Assembly: GCF_003858635.1 (NCBI RefSeq)
Contig: NZ_RQJO01000016.1
Span: 186,001 to 250,000 of the forward strand
Origin: Larkinella rosea
GTDB lineage: Bacteria; Bacteroidota; Bacteroidia; Cytophagales; Spirosomataceae
Length of the DNA stretch: 64,000 nucleotides
Direction: 5' to 3'
Shown here one piece after another: positions 7,645-16,109 of the stretch. A program made the position numbers and the translations under genes. Each line of letters opens with the position of its first letter. The first letter of the stretch is position 1. Below the pieces are notes generated by a model. The model searched no databases. It was not told the DNA's origin and saw only the letters and a list, made by a program, of their open reading frames with translations.

Positions 7645-10212
7645 ATGCATTTCCATTTGATTTTTCCCGTTCACGGCTTCGGCCGGATTTTCGCTTATCC
7701 ACAACTGATTTTTGCAGGGCTTCTTCTGCTGAGTCGAACCAGCTTAGCCCAACCGGTTTCCAGCCCACAGACGTTTTCAGGACGCATCACCGAAACTCCG
7801 TCGGGAGCCGCCGTGCCCTTTGCTTCGATTGCGGTGAAGGGCAAATCCATTGGCACACAGGCCGATGAAAACGGTCAATTCAAATTAACCCTGAACCAGC
7901 GGGCCGACTCGCTGCTGGTTTCGGCGATGGGCTACCAAACCACAACGATGGCGATCGCTGGTTTTCAGTCTTTCCAAGCCGTTGAGATTGTTCTGAAACC
8001 GGTTGCGACGCAGTTGACCGAAGTGGTGATTCGGGCGGGCGAAAACCCGGCTTATCCGATTCTGCGGGAGGTCAATGCCCACCGTGCCCAAAACGATTTT
8101 CGGAAGACCGATGGCTACGAATACCAGGCCTATAGCCAGCTGGCCATTCACATCAGCCAAATGGCCGAATCGTTCCGGCAACGAAAACCGGTCCAATCCA
8201 TGCTGCGGGCTGTCGAGCCAAAACAAGGCGGAAAACCATCGCAGCATGTACCGCTCTTTTTCTCCGAAACGGTTTCCAGCCTGTATGCCCGACGCCAGCC
8301 GGAACGCCAGAAGGAGCAAATTCTGAAAACCCGCATCAGCAGTGCCGGTTTGACCGACGATCGCTTTATTGCCCAATTTACCGGTGCTGGTTTTAACACG
8401 CTCGACTTTTACCAGAACACCGTCAGCCTGTTCAAAAAAGACTTTATATCGCCCCTCGCCGAGCGCGGACGGGTTGCCTACACCTATTTTCTGGCGGATA
8501 CCGCGCAGGTTGGGCTGCATACCTGTTACGAAATCGATTTTGATCCTAAAAACGAGCGCGATCTGGTCTTTAAGGGGAAAATGTGGATCGATACGCTCAG
8601 CTTTGCCCTCGTGCAGATTGACGCGCAGGTGGGAGCCGCAGCCAATGTCAATTTTATGAAACAGATTGACGTGCATCAAACGCACGAAACCGCCAGCGAG
8701 TCTTCCACCGTCTGGTTTCCGGAAACAACCCGCCTGACTATTCAGGTTGCTGAAGTCGTCAGAAACACCTTTGGAGCCACGGTAGATTACCTCTCCACGG
8801 TTCGCCAGCCGCGGGTGGGGCAGCCCCGGCCGGTTGGATTCTTCGACCAGGAGGTGCAGGTAGTCGAAGACGCCCGGAACGCTTCGGCGGAATACTGGCA
8901 GGCCCAACGCCAGACGCTCCCCGACTCCCGGGCAAGCGAGGAAACGCACGCGCTTCTGGATACCGTGCGGAACCTGCCGGTTTTCAAATTCATCCGGTGG
9001 GCGGGCCAGTTTGTGCTCAATAGCGGTTATTTACCGCTCACCAAAGGCATTGACATCGGACCGGTTTTTTCGCTCTGGGCGTATAACCGGATTGAAGGAA
9101 ACCGCCTGCGACTCGGGCTGCAAACCAACAACGCGTTCAGCCGCAACTGGCAGCTGTCGGCCTACGGTGCCTACGGAACGCGCGATCAGGTCTGGAAAAT
9201 GGGGGGCGAAGTGAACTTCATTCCGACGCGGCAACCGCTGACCCTGATCATCTTAAAGAGCAGTTATGATTTGGAGCAACTCGGTTTTCGAACCGAAGAT
9301 CTGGCCGGCAATCCGCTGCTGCGAACCACCAGCCGGTTTGGTCGATACCGAAATGCGTTCTATCAGAATGAAACAAGCCTGTCTGTTCAACGGGATTTAG
9401 GTGTTGATTTCATTCAGACGGCCGGGGTTCGCTACCGCCACATCGATCCGCTTTTTCCTGCCTTCCGGCATCCCCTTCAGGACACGCAGCAAACCGCTTT
9501 TCAGTCGAGTATCTGGGGAAAAGAAGCCTTTCTGGAACTGCGGTATGCTCCGGGGCGGGTTCCCACCCGCCGGGTCACGAAACGCCGGATTCAGCGCCGG
9601 GCCACCGAAACCGCGCCCCTCCTCACGCTTCGCTACACCTACGGCACGGCGGCTTTCGAGGGAGGATCGTTTGGCGGTTATCACAAATGGCACTTTCAGC
9701 TGGATCATACGCTGCGGTGGGGGTTGCTCGGGCGGACGCAGTACAGCGTGCAGGCCGGTTTTACGCCCTCAACCCTGCCCCACCCGCTCTTGCAGGTCCA
9801 CGTTGGCAACCAGTCGCCGTTTTACAACCGCAATGCGTTCAACCTGATGAATTACGCTGAGTTTGTTAGTGATCGGTACGCATCGGTTTCGCTGGAACAT
9901 AAATTTGAGGGATTGCTCACCAACCGGGTTCCGCTGATCCGGCGTCTGGGCTGGCGTACGTTCGTCAATACCAGCGTATTATGGGGCGGTTTAAGCCCGG
10001 CGAATCGTACCCTGATTGCCACGCACGATGCCTCCGGCCAGGCCCTGGCTCCGGTTTATTCGCTTCAACGCGATCCCTACGCGGAAGTGGGTTACGGGGT
10101 TGAAAATATTTTTAAACTGGTTCGCGTCGAAGCAATTCACCGGCTAACCTACCGCCAGAATCCGAATGTAACGCCCTTTGCCATTAAAGTATCGTTTCAA
10201 TTGGGTTTATGA
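7645..10212 (+). CDS. DUF5686 / carboxypeptidase-regulatory-like domain outer membrane protein
   Basis: A Bacteroidetes outer-membrane protein family of unknown role. The frame is open from 7606, but the ATG at 7645 (MHFHLIFPVHGF) gives the better signal peptide. The mature protein begins with a CarboxypepD_reg-like beta-sandwich (about 40-125: FSGRITETPSGAAVPFASI, GYQTTTMAIAG), followed by a large DUF5686 region with alternating beta-strand patterns typical of an outer-membrane barrel up to the C-terminal FAIKVSFQLGL. Length (about 855 residues) is normal for the family. It is transcribed alone and has no obvious functional partner here. Confidence 0.88.
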   Translation: MHFHLIFPVHGFGRIFAYPQLIFAGLLLLSRTSLAQPVSSPQTFSGRITETPSGAAVPFASIAVKGKSIGTQADENGQFKLTLNQRADSLLVSAMGYQTTTMAIAGFQSFQAVEIVLKPVATQLTEVVIRAGENPAYPILREVNAHRAQNDFRKTDGYEYQAYSQLAIHISQMAESFRQRKPVQSMLRAVEPKQGGKPSQHVPLFFSETVSSLYARRQPERQKEQILKTRISSAGLTDDRFIAQFTGAGFNTLDFYQNTVSLFKKDFISPLAERGRVAYTYFLADTAQVGLHTCYEIDFDPKNERDLVFKGKMWIDTLSFALVQIDAQVGAAANVNFMKQIDVHQTHETASESSTVWFPETTRLTIQVAEVVRNTFGATVDYLSTVRQPRVGQPRPVGFFDQEVQVVEDARNASAEYWQAQRQTLPDSRASEETHALLDTVRNLPVFKFIRWAGQFVLNSGYLPLTKGIDIGPVFSLWAYNRIEGNRLRLGLQTNNAFSRNWQLSAYGAYGTRDQVWKMGGEVNFIPTRQPLTLIILKSSYDLEQLGFRTEDLAGNPLLRTTSRFGRYRNAFYQNETSLSVQRDLGVDFIQTAGVRYRHIDPLFPAFRHPLQDTQQTAFQSSIWGKEAFLELRYAPGRVPTRRVTKRRIQRRATETAPLLTLRYTYGTAAFEGGSFGGYHKWHFQLDHTLRWGLLGRTQYSVQAGFTPSTLPHPLLQVHVGNQSPFYNRNAFNLMNYAEFVSDRYASVSLEHKFEGLLTNRVPLIRRLGWRTFVNTSVLWGGLSPANRTLIATHDASGQALAPVYSLQRDPYAEVGYGVENIFKLVRVEAIHRLTYRQNPNVTPFAIKVSFQLGL

Positions 10213-10300
10213 CCGGTTTCAAGGCGAATCCGGGGAACGGAAGGCCATGTGGAAATTCGCAACTAATAAAACCGGCGGATTGAAAAACCGGCACATGGCG

Positions 10301-11080
10301 TTAATTCCGGTCAGTGGAAGGCCAGTGTCTTTTCAGGGCTTTGAACCAGGCTTGAGCCATTTTTTCGGCCCCGCGCGCGTTCGGGTGTACTTTATCGGCG
10401 ATGGTGTTCTTTTCCCATTCCCAGCCTTTGGCCTGATTGACCAGAATCACCTGCCGGTTATTCAGCTGGTTGACCATCTCGCCGATTTGTTGATTCAGGG
10501 CCGGAATGTAGCTGTATTTCGGCAGTTTGCCGCTGGTAATCACCTGAGCAACCAAGATCACCACGCGGGGATTGATGGCGATCAGTTTAGCGATCATTGA
10601 TTTTTGGGCCGCAATAATGCCCGCTACCGGATTTTCGGTATCAAAATGGTTATGGCCCGAATGAAGCAACACGACATCGGCCGGAAACCGGGTGTAAATG
10701 CTGTCGACCATCGTTGCCAGAAACTCGGCCGTTTTACCGCCGTATCCCGCATTATATATGGAATCCGGTTGATGAACGCTCGCTTTGGGACCAATCAACC
10801 GGAAGTGATACCCGGCCTGCCGGAGTTTTTTCTGAAGCGGAAAAAGGTACGAATCAAAATCGGTACTCCCCTGAGTGATCGAATCGCCCAGCCCCAGAAT
10901 GGTCACGGTTTTCGGATTCGTATCGTTCCGGTCTTCCCCAGACCGGGTTTCGGACGGTTCAGGATGGGTGGCAGACCGGGCTAACGCGGGTTTTGCAAGG
11001 GTCAAGGTAAGGACGAACAAACAGGCGGCTCCAATCGATTGCATAACTGACTTTTTGACTATTCGTACTAAGAAACGCAT
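10301..11080 (-). CDS. SGNH/GDSL hydrolase family protein
   Basis: Predicted exported ester hydrolase of 259 residues. A signal sequence occupies about 1-35; starts at residue 1 or Met13 are both possible. Block I is GLGDSITQG with Ser67, and block V is DKVHPNARGAEKMA with Asp229 and His232. In block III the usual G-x-N-D reads LLHSGHNHFD, so the Asn is kept but the Asp is replaced by His. The protein resembles the cellulase-associated and acyl-CoA thioesterase-like SGNH group. It is convergent with the DUF5686 gene and divergent from the dehydrogenase at 11303. Substrate unknown. Confidence 0.82.
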   Translation of the reverse strand: MRFLVRIVKKSVMQSIGAACLFVLTLTLAKPALARSATHPEPSETRSGEDRNDTNPKTVTILGLGDSITQGSTDFDSYLFPLQKKLRQAGYHFRLIGPKASVHQPDSIYNAGYGGKTAEFLATMVDSIYTRFPADVVLLHSGHNHFDTENPVAGIIAAQKSMIAKLIAINPRVVILVAQVITSGKLPKYSYIPALNQQIGEMVNQLNNRQVILVNQAKGWEWEKNTIADKVHPNARGAEKMAQAWFKALKRHWPSTDRN

Positions 11081-11302
11081 TGGGCAAGACTTTTCTCCTC
11101 ATCCCGTGCAGAAAATAACCGGATCCTACTCTTTTGCCGCCACCCAAAAGTGCCTATCGCTTACGCGCAAACCGGACCGGTTTAAAAAAACTCCGCAAGC
11201 GGCCATTCCAATCTTACCTGCTATCTTGCCATTGGATAAACGGTTAACGCCGGAACGGTTTCGGATTACCTCCTTAGTAGCCACACGTCTGACCTGATTG
11301 AG

Positions 11303-12295
11303 ATGCCTATGAACGTCACTTTTTTCAGTTCCAAGCCCTACGATCTTACTTTTTTTCAGCAAACCAACGCCGATTTCGGCTTTCAGCTGCGGTTTTTGAA
11401 AGTGCCGCTGGACGAAACCACGGCGGAGTTGGTCACCGGTTCGCCGGTGGTCTGTTTATTTGTCAACGATCAGGCCAATGCCGCCGTCATCCGCACATTA
11501 GCCCGTCAGGGCGTTCGATTGATTGTCTTGCGGTGCGCTGGTTTCAATAATGTTGATCTGGATGCCGCCCGCCAGGCGGGGATTCAGGTGATGCGCGTGC
11601 CTGCGTACTCCCCGCATTCGGTGGCAGAACACACGCTGGCTCTGATTCTGGCCCTGAATCGAAAAACCCACCGCGCTTACAACCGGGTCAAGGAAGGTAA
11701 TTTTGCCCTCGAAGGGTTGATGGGGTTCGACCTGTTTGGGCAAACCGTCGGTTTGCTGGGCCTGGGCAAGATTGGCAAAGTGACCGCCCGGATTCTGGGC
11801 GGTTTTGGGTGTCAGCTGTTGGCGTATGATGTTGTTCGGGATGAAGAAGCCGAGCAACTCGGGATCGAATACGTTTCCCTGCCAGAACTGCTCAATCGGT
11901 CCGATATTCTCACGTTGCACTGTCCGCTGACGCCCGAAACCCGTCACATTATCAACAAAGACACGCTGGCCCGGATGAAAAAAGGCGTGATGCTGATCAA
12001 CACGGGCCGGGGGGCACTCATCGATACGCAGGCCGTCATTGAAAGCCTGAAAAACGGACAGGTCGGGTATCTGGGCCTGGACGTTTACGAAGAAGAAAGT
12101 CATTTGTTTTTTGAGGATCTCTCGAACACCATTATTCAGGACGACACGTTCATGCGTCTGCTCACATTCCCCAATGTACTGATTACGGGGCATCAGGCCT
12201 TTTTTACCCGCAATGCGTTACAGGGAATTGCCCGGACAACCTGCCGGAACATTCAGGCGTTTGTTGAAGGGAAAGCTTCCGGAAACGAAGTGTGA
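11303..12295 (+). CDS. ldhA: 2-hydroxyacid dehydrogenase, D-lactate dehydrogenase type
   Basis: Cytoplasmic NAD-dependent reduction of pyruvate to D-lactate or a close 2-ketoacid reaction. The 330-residue protein has the D-isomer-specific 2-hydroxyacid dehydrogenase layout: N-terminal catalytic half (MNVTFFSSKPYDLTFF), NAD-binding Rossmann motif GLLGLGKIG at about residues 152-160, catalytic Arg in LINTGRGALIDTQ, Glu in YEEESHLFFED, and His in LITGHQAFFTRNAL. The YEEE-FFED insertion and the TGHQAFFT motif are typical of bacterial LdhA. ATGs at 11303 and 11309 are both possible starts. It is a single gene followed by a terminator. Confidence 0.92.
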   Translation: MPMNVTFFSSKPYDLTFFQQTNADFGFQLRFLKVPLDETTAELVTGSPVVCLFVNDQANAAVIRTLARQGVRLIVLRCAGFNNVDLDAARQAGIQVMRVPAYSPHSVAEHTLALILALNRKTHRAYNRVKEGNFALEGLMGFDLFGQTVGLLGLGKIGKVTARILGGFGCQLLAYDVVRDEEAEQLGIEYVSLPELLNRSDILTLHCPLTPETRHIINKDTLARMKKGVMLINTGRGALIDTQAVIESLKNGQVGYLGLDVYEEESHLFFEDLSNTIIQDDTFMRLLTFPNVLITGHQAFFTRNALQGIARTTCRNIQAFVEGKASGNEV

Positions 12296-12342
12296 AACGA
12301 TTCACGGATTGAGCATGTGCTCGGTATGAGTCAGTTAACAGA

Positions 12343-12371
12343 AAAGGCGCAGACCATCGACCTGCGCCTTT
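12343..12371. terminator. Bidirectional intrinsic terminator
   Basis: Perfect 10-bp inverted repeat AAAGGCGCAG / CTGCGCCTTT around a 9-nt loop, flanked by A on one side and T on the other. It lies between the convergent dehydrogenase gene and the T9SS protein gene, so it can end both transcripts. Confidence 0.8.
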
Positions 12372-12392
12372 ACCAAACCTGAATAATGCGTC

Positions 12393-15300
12393 TTAGTGCT
12401 TCAACACCTTCACGGTTACGGTTTTTAGTCCACTATTGACCCGCAACAACAATAGCCCTGCGGCCTGTCCCGACACCGAAAACCGCTGGTGCTCGACCGG
12501 TTTTGCGACTTCGGCCTGCCGCTGGCCAACCAGCCGACCGCTGGCGTCGGTTAATTGCAAGTGAAGTTGCTGGCCCTCCCCACCCCGGATTTCGACCTCG
12601 ACCTGATCCGAAACCGGATTACCCAAAACCGTTACCTGAAGCGCCGAACCGGTTTCGGCCGACAGCCGCGTGGGCGCGTTACACGTCAGTGGTTTTCCCG
12701 AATCTTTCAACGCGTACGTACTGCCCAGTACCCGGCCATACATAATTCGCTGATTCCCGTCCTTCAGTCCCGAGGGAACCTCGAAACTGTAGGCATGAAC
12801 CCCGTTGCCTTTCCCCGCATCCTTCAGATCCTGTCGGAAAATGTTGGCCACCGTACTGCCCCAGATGGTTTCAACCCCGCCAGCGGTTTTGGAATAAATC
12901 TCGACGGTGACCGGCGTGTTGGGTTTATTGCGATCCCAGACCCAACCCCGAATCGTGCCACACTCCACTTTGTCGAGATACCCTTCAAAACTGCCCGTGA
13001 CCGTCGTCGTCGATGCCGGGTTGACCGTCAACGGAAAACTCACGGAATTGGTCAGCACCCCATCATTGGCCGAATACGTCAGTACAAAATTGCCGGCAAC
13101 GGTGGGTATTCCCGAGATCACGCGGTTAGTCATGTTAATGGTTAACCCGTCGGGCAAACCGCTCAGGGCGTACATCAATGGCTGGCCTTCGGGATCGGTG
13201 AAAGCCACCAGCGTTCCCGAAAACGGTACGCCCACCTGAGCCGCCAGGGGCGCAATCAAAACCGTGGGCGATGGCGCAACCGGCGCTTTGTTTTCCGGCG
13301 TTCCGGTGCCAACGCAGATCAGGGCTTTGGGGGAGTCTTTCAGAATGAAGCTGCTGCCCGCGACGCGGGCCGAGAGGTTGTGGGGCAAACCGTCTTTTAA
13401 ACTGGCGGGAATCGGCCAGCTAAAGGCGTGTTTGCCATTGCCTTTGCCGGCCGTTTGCAGATCCTGCCGAAAGACATCGGCCAGAACGGTAGCAATGACG
13501 TTGGGCCCATCGAGAATATCGACCGAAACCGGGGTGTTGACTTTATTACGATCCCAGGCCCAGCCCCGAAAGGTGCTGCAATCCGCTCCGTTAACAAACC
13601 CGTCGAACGAACCACTCACCAGGGAAGGGCTAATGGTAACGGTTGTGGAACCGGGGGGGCTGGTGCAACTTCCCACCGTACAGGTGGCCGAATACACCAG
13701 CGTTCCGGTCGTCGCGGTAGGTACAGAAATGGTAGTGCTACTGCCAGTGACTCCTCCGGGTCCCTGCCAGCTAAGGGTCCCTCCTTCGCAACCCGAAACG
13801 GTCAGGGCAACAAAGGGGGTATTTTGTAAAACGGGCAATGAGATGTTCGGAGGCAGACTGATAACCGGTGCCACCTGGCTGGAGGTGAGCGTCAGCGAAA
13901 AGGCATTGGATGTCAGCGAATTACAGGTTGAGGTAATGACTACCTGATAGCTTCCTTCCTGGGCTGCCTGTACATTGGTGAGGCTGAGCGTGGCCGAAGT
14001 TTGGGCCGGATTAAGCGGACTTCCATCCTTGAACCATTGGTAAGTTAAGGAACCAACGCCCGTAGCCGAAACCGGTACACTGACCGAACTGCCCGCGCAA
14101 ACCGCCGAAGCCGACGCAGGTTGGCCGGTTATGGTAACCCCCTGAAATTCATAAGCTCCCATATCGATGGTGTTGACAAAGCGCGGGTTACCGGCCAGAT
14201 CGGTGGTAATTCCTGTCAGGCCATCGGCGCTGTTGTTCCCGGCATTCACCGGCAGCGAGCAGGCCACCGGTTGCAGGTTCTCATTGTCGGCATCCACAAA
14301 TGGAGAGGTGGTTGTCGTCAGGTTGGTCGGGTCGGTTGTGTAGGCGTAGGGTGCATCGAACAGGCTGTTGGTTGCAATGACGACGCCATAAAACGTATCG
14401 ATCGGGTTGGTGCCGTTATCAAACAAGACGCAGTTGATGAAAGTAGCAATACCTATCTGCGTAAAAGGGCCACCACAATCTACGAAGATGACACCAATGT
14501 TATCCTTTCCGCTATTTTGACTAAAGCTACAATTGGTGATGACGGGGGTACTTCTGCCCCCATTTTCAGCATCGGCGTACATAGCCGCTCCCCACCCAAT
14601 TGATCTATTTTTGGTAAAACTGCAATTGGTGATCACAGGGTTGGAATTACCGCTCCGCCCGTTATTTTGGATGGCTGCCGCCCCTTTTACAAAACCTCGA
14701 CCGGTTGAGGGAATTTCATTCTGACTGAAACGACAGGAGATAATGGTCGGACTGCAGGTACCGCCTTCACCATCATTCACGATCGCTCCGCCATGTACTT
14801 CTGCTTTATTCAGACTGAAATCACAACGTTCAATGCGGGGATTGGAAATTCCGCCACTGGCACCCGAATTGTAAATAGCGCCACCCCTTAAATTGGCGTA
14901 ATTTTGCGAAAAAGTACAATCACTGACCCGGGCATTACTAGTGCCCCCCCCCGCTGAATTGTTATACAGTGCGCCCCCGGATGGAGCGATATTGCCGGTA
15001 AAAGTACAGTGACTGATGACGATGGGATGATCGGGATCACCGGTTCGGTCATTAAAAATGGCGCCACCGCGATCATCACATTTGTTTTCGATAAAGTCAC
15101 AATAGGTAATGATTGGATTGCTTCCGGGCAGGAATGCCTTGTTCATCATGGCCCCTCCTAAAACGGCCGCCGAATTTTGCGTAAAAGTACAATGGGCAAT
15201 TGTAGGGTCTGAGGGCTGTTCCGGGTCGGTCAACTCCAGATTGAGAATACCCCCTCCCCAGCCATCCGTACCGGACCCATTGGCTTTTCCGCCGGTGATA

Positions 15301-15749
15301 ACAAAACCATCCAGGCAAGTCCGATCGTTGGCTCCGTAAAACCGCACGACGTGATAACTATTGCCATCATCCAGCGTATTATTGTTGTCAATATCGCCGG
15401 ATAAAGTCGTGCTGGATGGATTGGTCGTACGGTTTCCGCTGGAAGGATCATAACCGCCGTAAACCTGCACGCCGGATGCAATGGTGAAGGATTGGGTGCG
15501 GTCACCGGTAGTCGTTGGTTTATACAAACCGCTGGCGACCAAAACCGTTAGATTAGCGGGGTTGGATAGTACGCCCGGTAAGGCTGTGCCGGGGTAAGCG
15601 GTTTCCCAGGACGTTCCATCCTGCGTACTGATACCCCCGTTTGGGGTCACATGGATCTGGGCAGAAGCCGTCAGAGCAACGAAGAGCAGCGCAAAAACCG
15701 CGAATAGGCGCAGACCGATCGATCTACGCGGGAGTAAATTTTTTTTCAT
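12393..15749 (-). CDS. Large secreted right-handed beta-helix protein with Ig-like domains and T9SS sorting signal
   Basis: Extracellular or surface multidomain protein, 1118 residues. Signal peptide about 1-30. Residues about 35-530 carry a pectate-lyase-like beta-helix built of repeats such as NCSFTQNSA, CDFSLNKAEVHGGAI and GGALYNNS, with a choice-of-anchor-Q-type end (DLAGNPRFVNTIDMGAYEF). Ig-like modules follow at about 535-705. Two copies of an approximately 100-residue domain begin near residues 711 (GSFDGFVNG, GWAWDRN) and 917 (GSFEGYLDK, GWVWDRN), separated by a cadherin/putative-Ig module (about 825-915). The last 80 residues (LQVTVLGNPVSDQVEVEI, LLLLRVNSGLKTVTVKVLK) form a type A T9SS C-terminal sorting domain. 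A catalytic role is not evident; adhesion or glycan binding is equally possible. The neighbouring HTCS and repeats at 15823-15917 suggest regulation. Confidence 0.9.
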   Translation of the reverse strand: MKKNLLPRRSIGLRLFAVFALLFVALTASAQIHVTPNGGISTQDGTSWETAYPGTALPGVLSNPANLTVLVASGLYKPTTTGDRTQSFTIASGVQVYGGYDPSSGNRTTNPSSTTLSGDIDNNNTLDDGNSYHVVRFYGANDRTCLDGFVITGGKANGSGTDGWGGGILNLELTDPEQPSDPTIAHCTFTQNSAAVLGGAMMNKAFLPGSNPIITYCDFIENKCDDRGGAIFNDRTGDPDHPIVISHCTFTGNIAPSGGALYNNSAGGGTSNARVSDCTFSQNYANLRGGAIYNSGASGGISNPRIERCDFSLNKAEVHGGAIVNDGEGGTCSPTIISCRFSQNEIPSTGRGFVKGAAAIQNNGRSGNSNPVITNCSFTKNRSIGWGAAMYADAENGGRSTPVITNCSFSQNSGKDNIGVIFVDCGGPFTQIGIATFINCVLFDNGTNPIDTFYGVVIATNSLFDAPYAYTTDPTNLTTTTSPFVDADNENLQPVACSLPVNAGNNSADGLTGITTDLAGNPRFVNTIDMGAYEFQGVTITGQPASASAVCAGSSVSVPVSATGVGSLTYQWFKDGSPLNPAQTSATLSLTNVQAAQEGSYQVVITSTCNSLTSNAFSLTLTSSQVAPVISLPPNISLPVLQNTPFVALTVSGCEGGTLSWQGPGGVTGSSTTISVPTATTGTLVYSATCTVGSCTSPPGSTTVTISPSLVSGSFDGFVNGADCSTFRGWAWDRNKVNTPVSVDILDGPNVIATVLADVFRQDLQTAGKGNGKHAFSWPIPASLKDGLPHNLSARVAGSSFILKDSPKALICVGTGTPENKAPVAPSPTVLIAPLAAQVGVPFSGTLVAFTDPEGQPLMYALSGLPDGLTINMTNRVISGIPTVAGNFVLTYSANDGVLTNSVSFPLTVNPASTTTVTGSFEGYLDKVECGTIRGWVWDRNKPNTPVTVEIYSKTAGGVETIWGSTVANIFRQDLKDAGKGNGVHAYSFEVPSGLKDGNQRIMYGRVLGSTYALKDSGKPLTCNAPTRLSAETGSALQVTVLGNPVSDQVEVEIRGGEGQQLHLQLTDASGRLVGQRQAEVAKPVEHQRFSVSGQAAGLLLLRVNSGLKTVTVKVLKH

Positions 15750-15822
15750 ATGAGTAAACTAAGCTATGGAGTGGTTTTCTTCCACCGGCGAACATACCTA
15801 GTTCATCACGCACAGACTATCG

Positions 15823-15917
15823 CAATTTTCCCAATTACTATAACAATTTTCCCACTGACCCAAAAATGAGCAAATGGACCTAAACTCCGGACTTTGGCGA
15901 GCGAATTGGGATAATTG
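15823..15917. promoter_or_regulatory. Candidate operator: 11-bp direct repeat plus inverted third copy
   Basis: CAATTTTCCCA occurs at 15823-15833 and again at 15844-15854, exactly 21 bp (two helical turns) apart. TGGGATAATTG at 15907-15917 is the same element inverted with one mismatch. The pair lies 74-105 bp upstream of the T9SS protein start at 15749. AraC-type output domains, as in the neighbouring HTCS, bind direct repeats with this spacing. The assignment to that HTCS is inference. Confidence 0.55.
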
Positions 15918-16050
15918 TGATGGATTTAGGGATGAAGGCGATAATCTCCCAAAGCACAATAGGGTAAGCCGATGAAGGGGACTGCCACCCAATCTGTAAA
16001 AATTGGAGAAGTGATTTCTTTTCACGGAGCGTATACCCCAAAAAGCTGAT

Positions 16051-16080
16051 AAACCCGCTTTACTTAGGCGGGTTTGTTTT
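16051..16080. terminator. Intrinsic terminator hairpin downstream of the HTCS gene
   Basis: Inverted repeat AAACCCGC (16051-16058) / GCGGGTTT (16068-16075) with a 9-nt loop. A T-rich tail follows on the plus strand and a shorter one on the minus strand. It lies 30 bp beyond the minus-strand stop codon at 16110. Confidence 0.7.
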
Positions 16081-16109
16081 ATCCTTCCGAAAGTCTTGTT
16101 GTGATGGAA

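Larger units (their letters stand above)
15750..16109. other. Intergenic region upstream of the T9SS protein gene
   Basis: This 360-bp stretch has no convincing gene. It holds the repeated operator-like element (15823-15917) and the hairpin at 16051-16080. The only open frame (15798-16025, minus) lacks recognisable protein features. Confidence 0.6.

Noticed and set aside
7885-8949. Long minus-strand open frame of 354 codons
   Set aside because: It lies wholly inside the plus-strand DUF5686 gene and has no family features; it is a reading-frame shadow.
10242-10298. GCCATGTG ... CACATGGC inverted repeat
   Set aside because: Eight-bp arms with a loop of about 40 nt and no T-run; could be chance.
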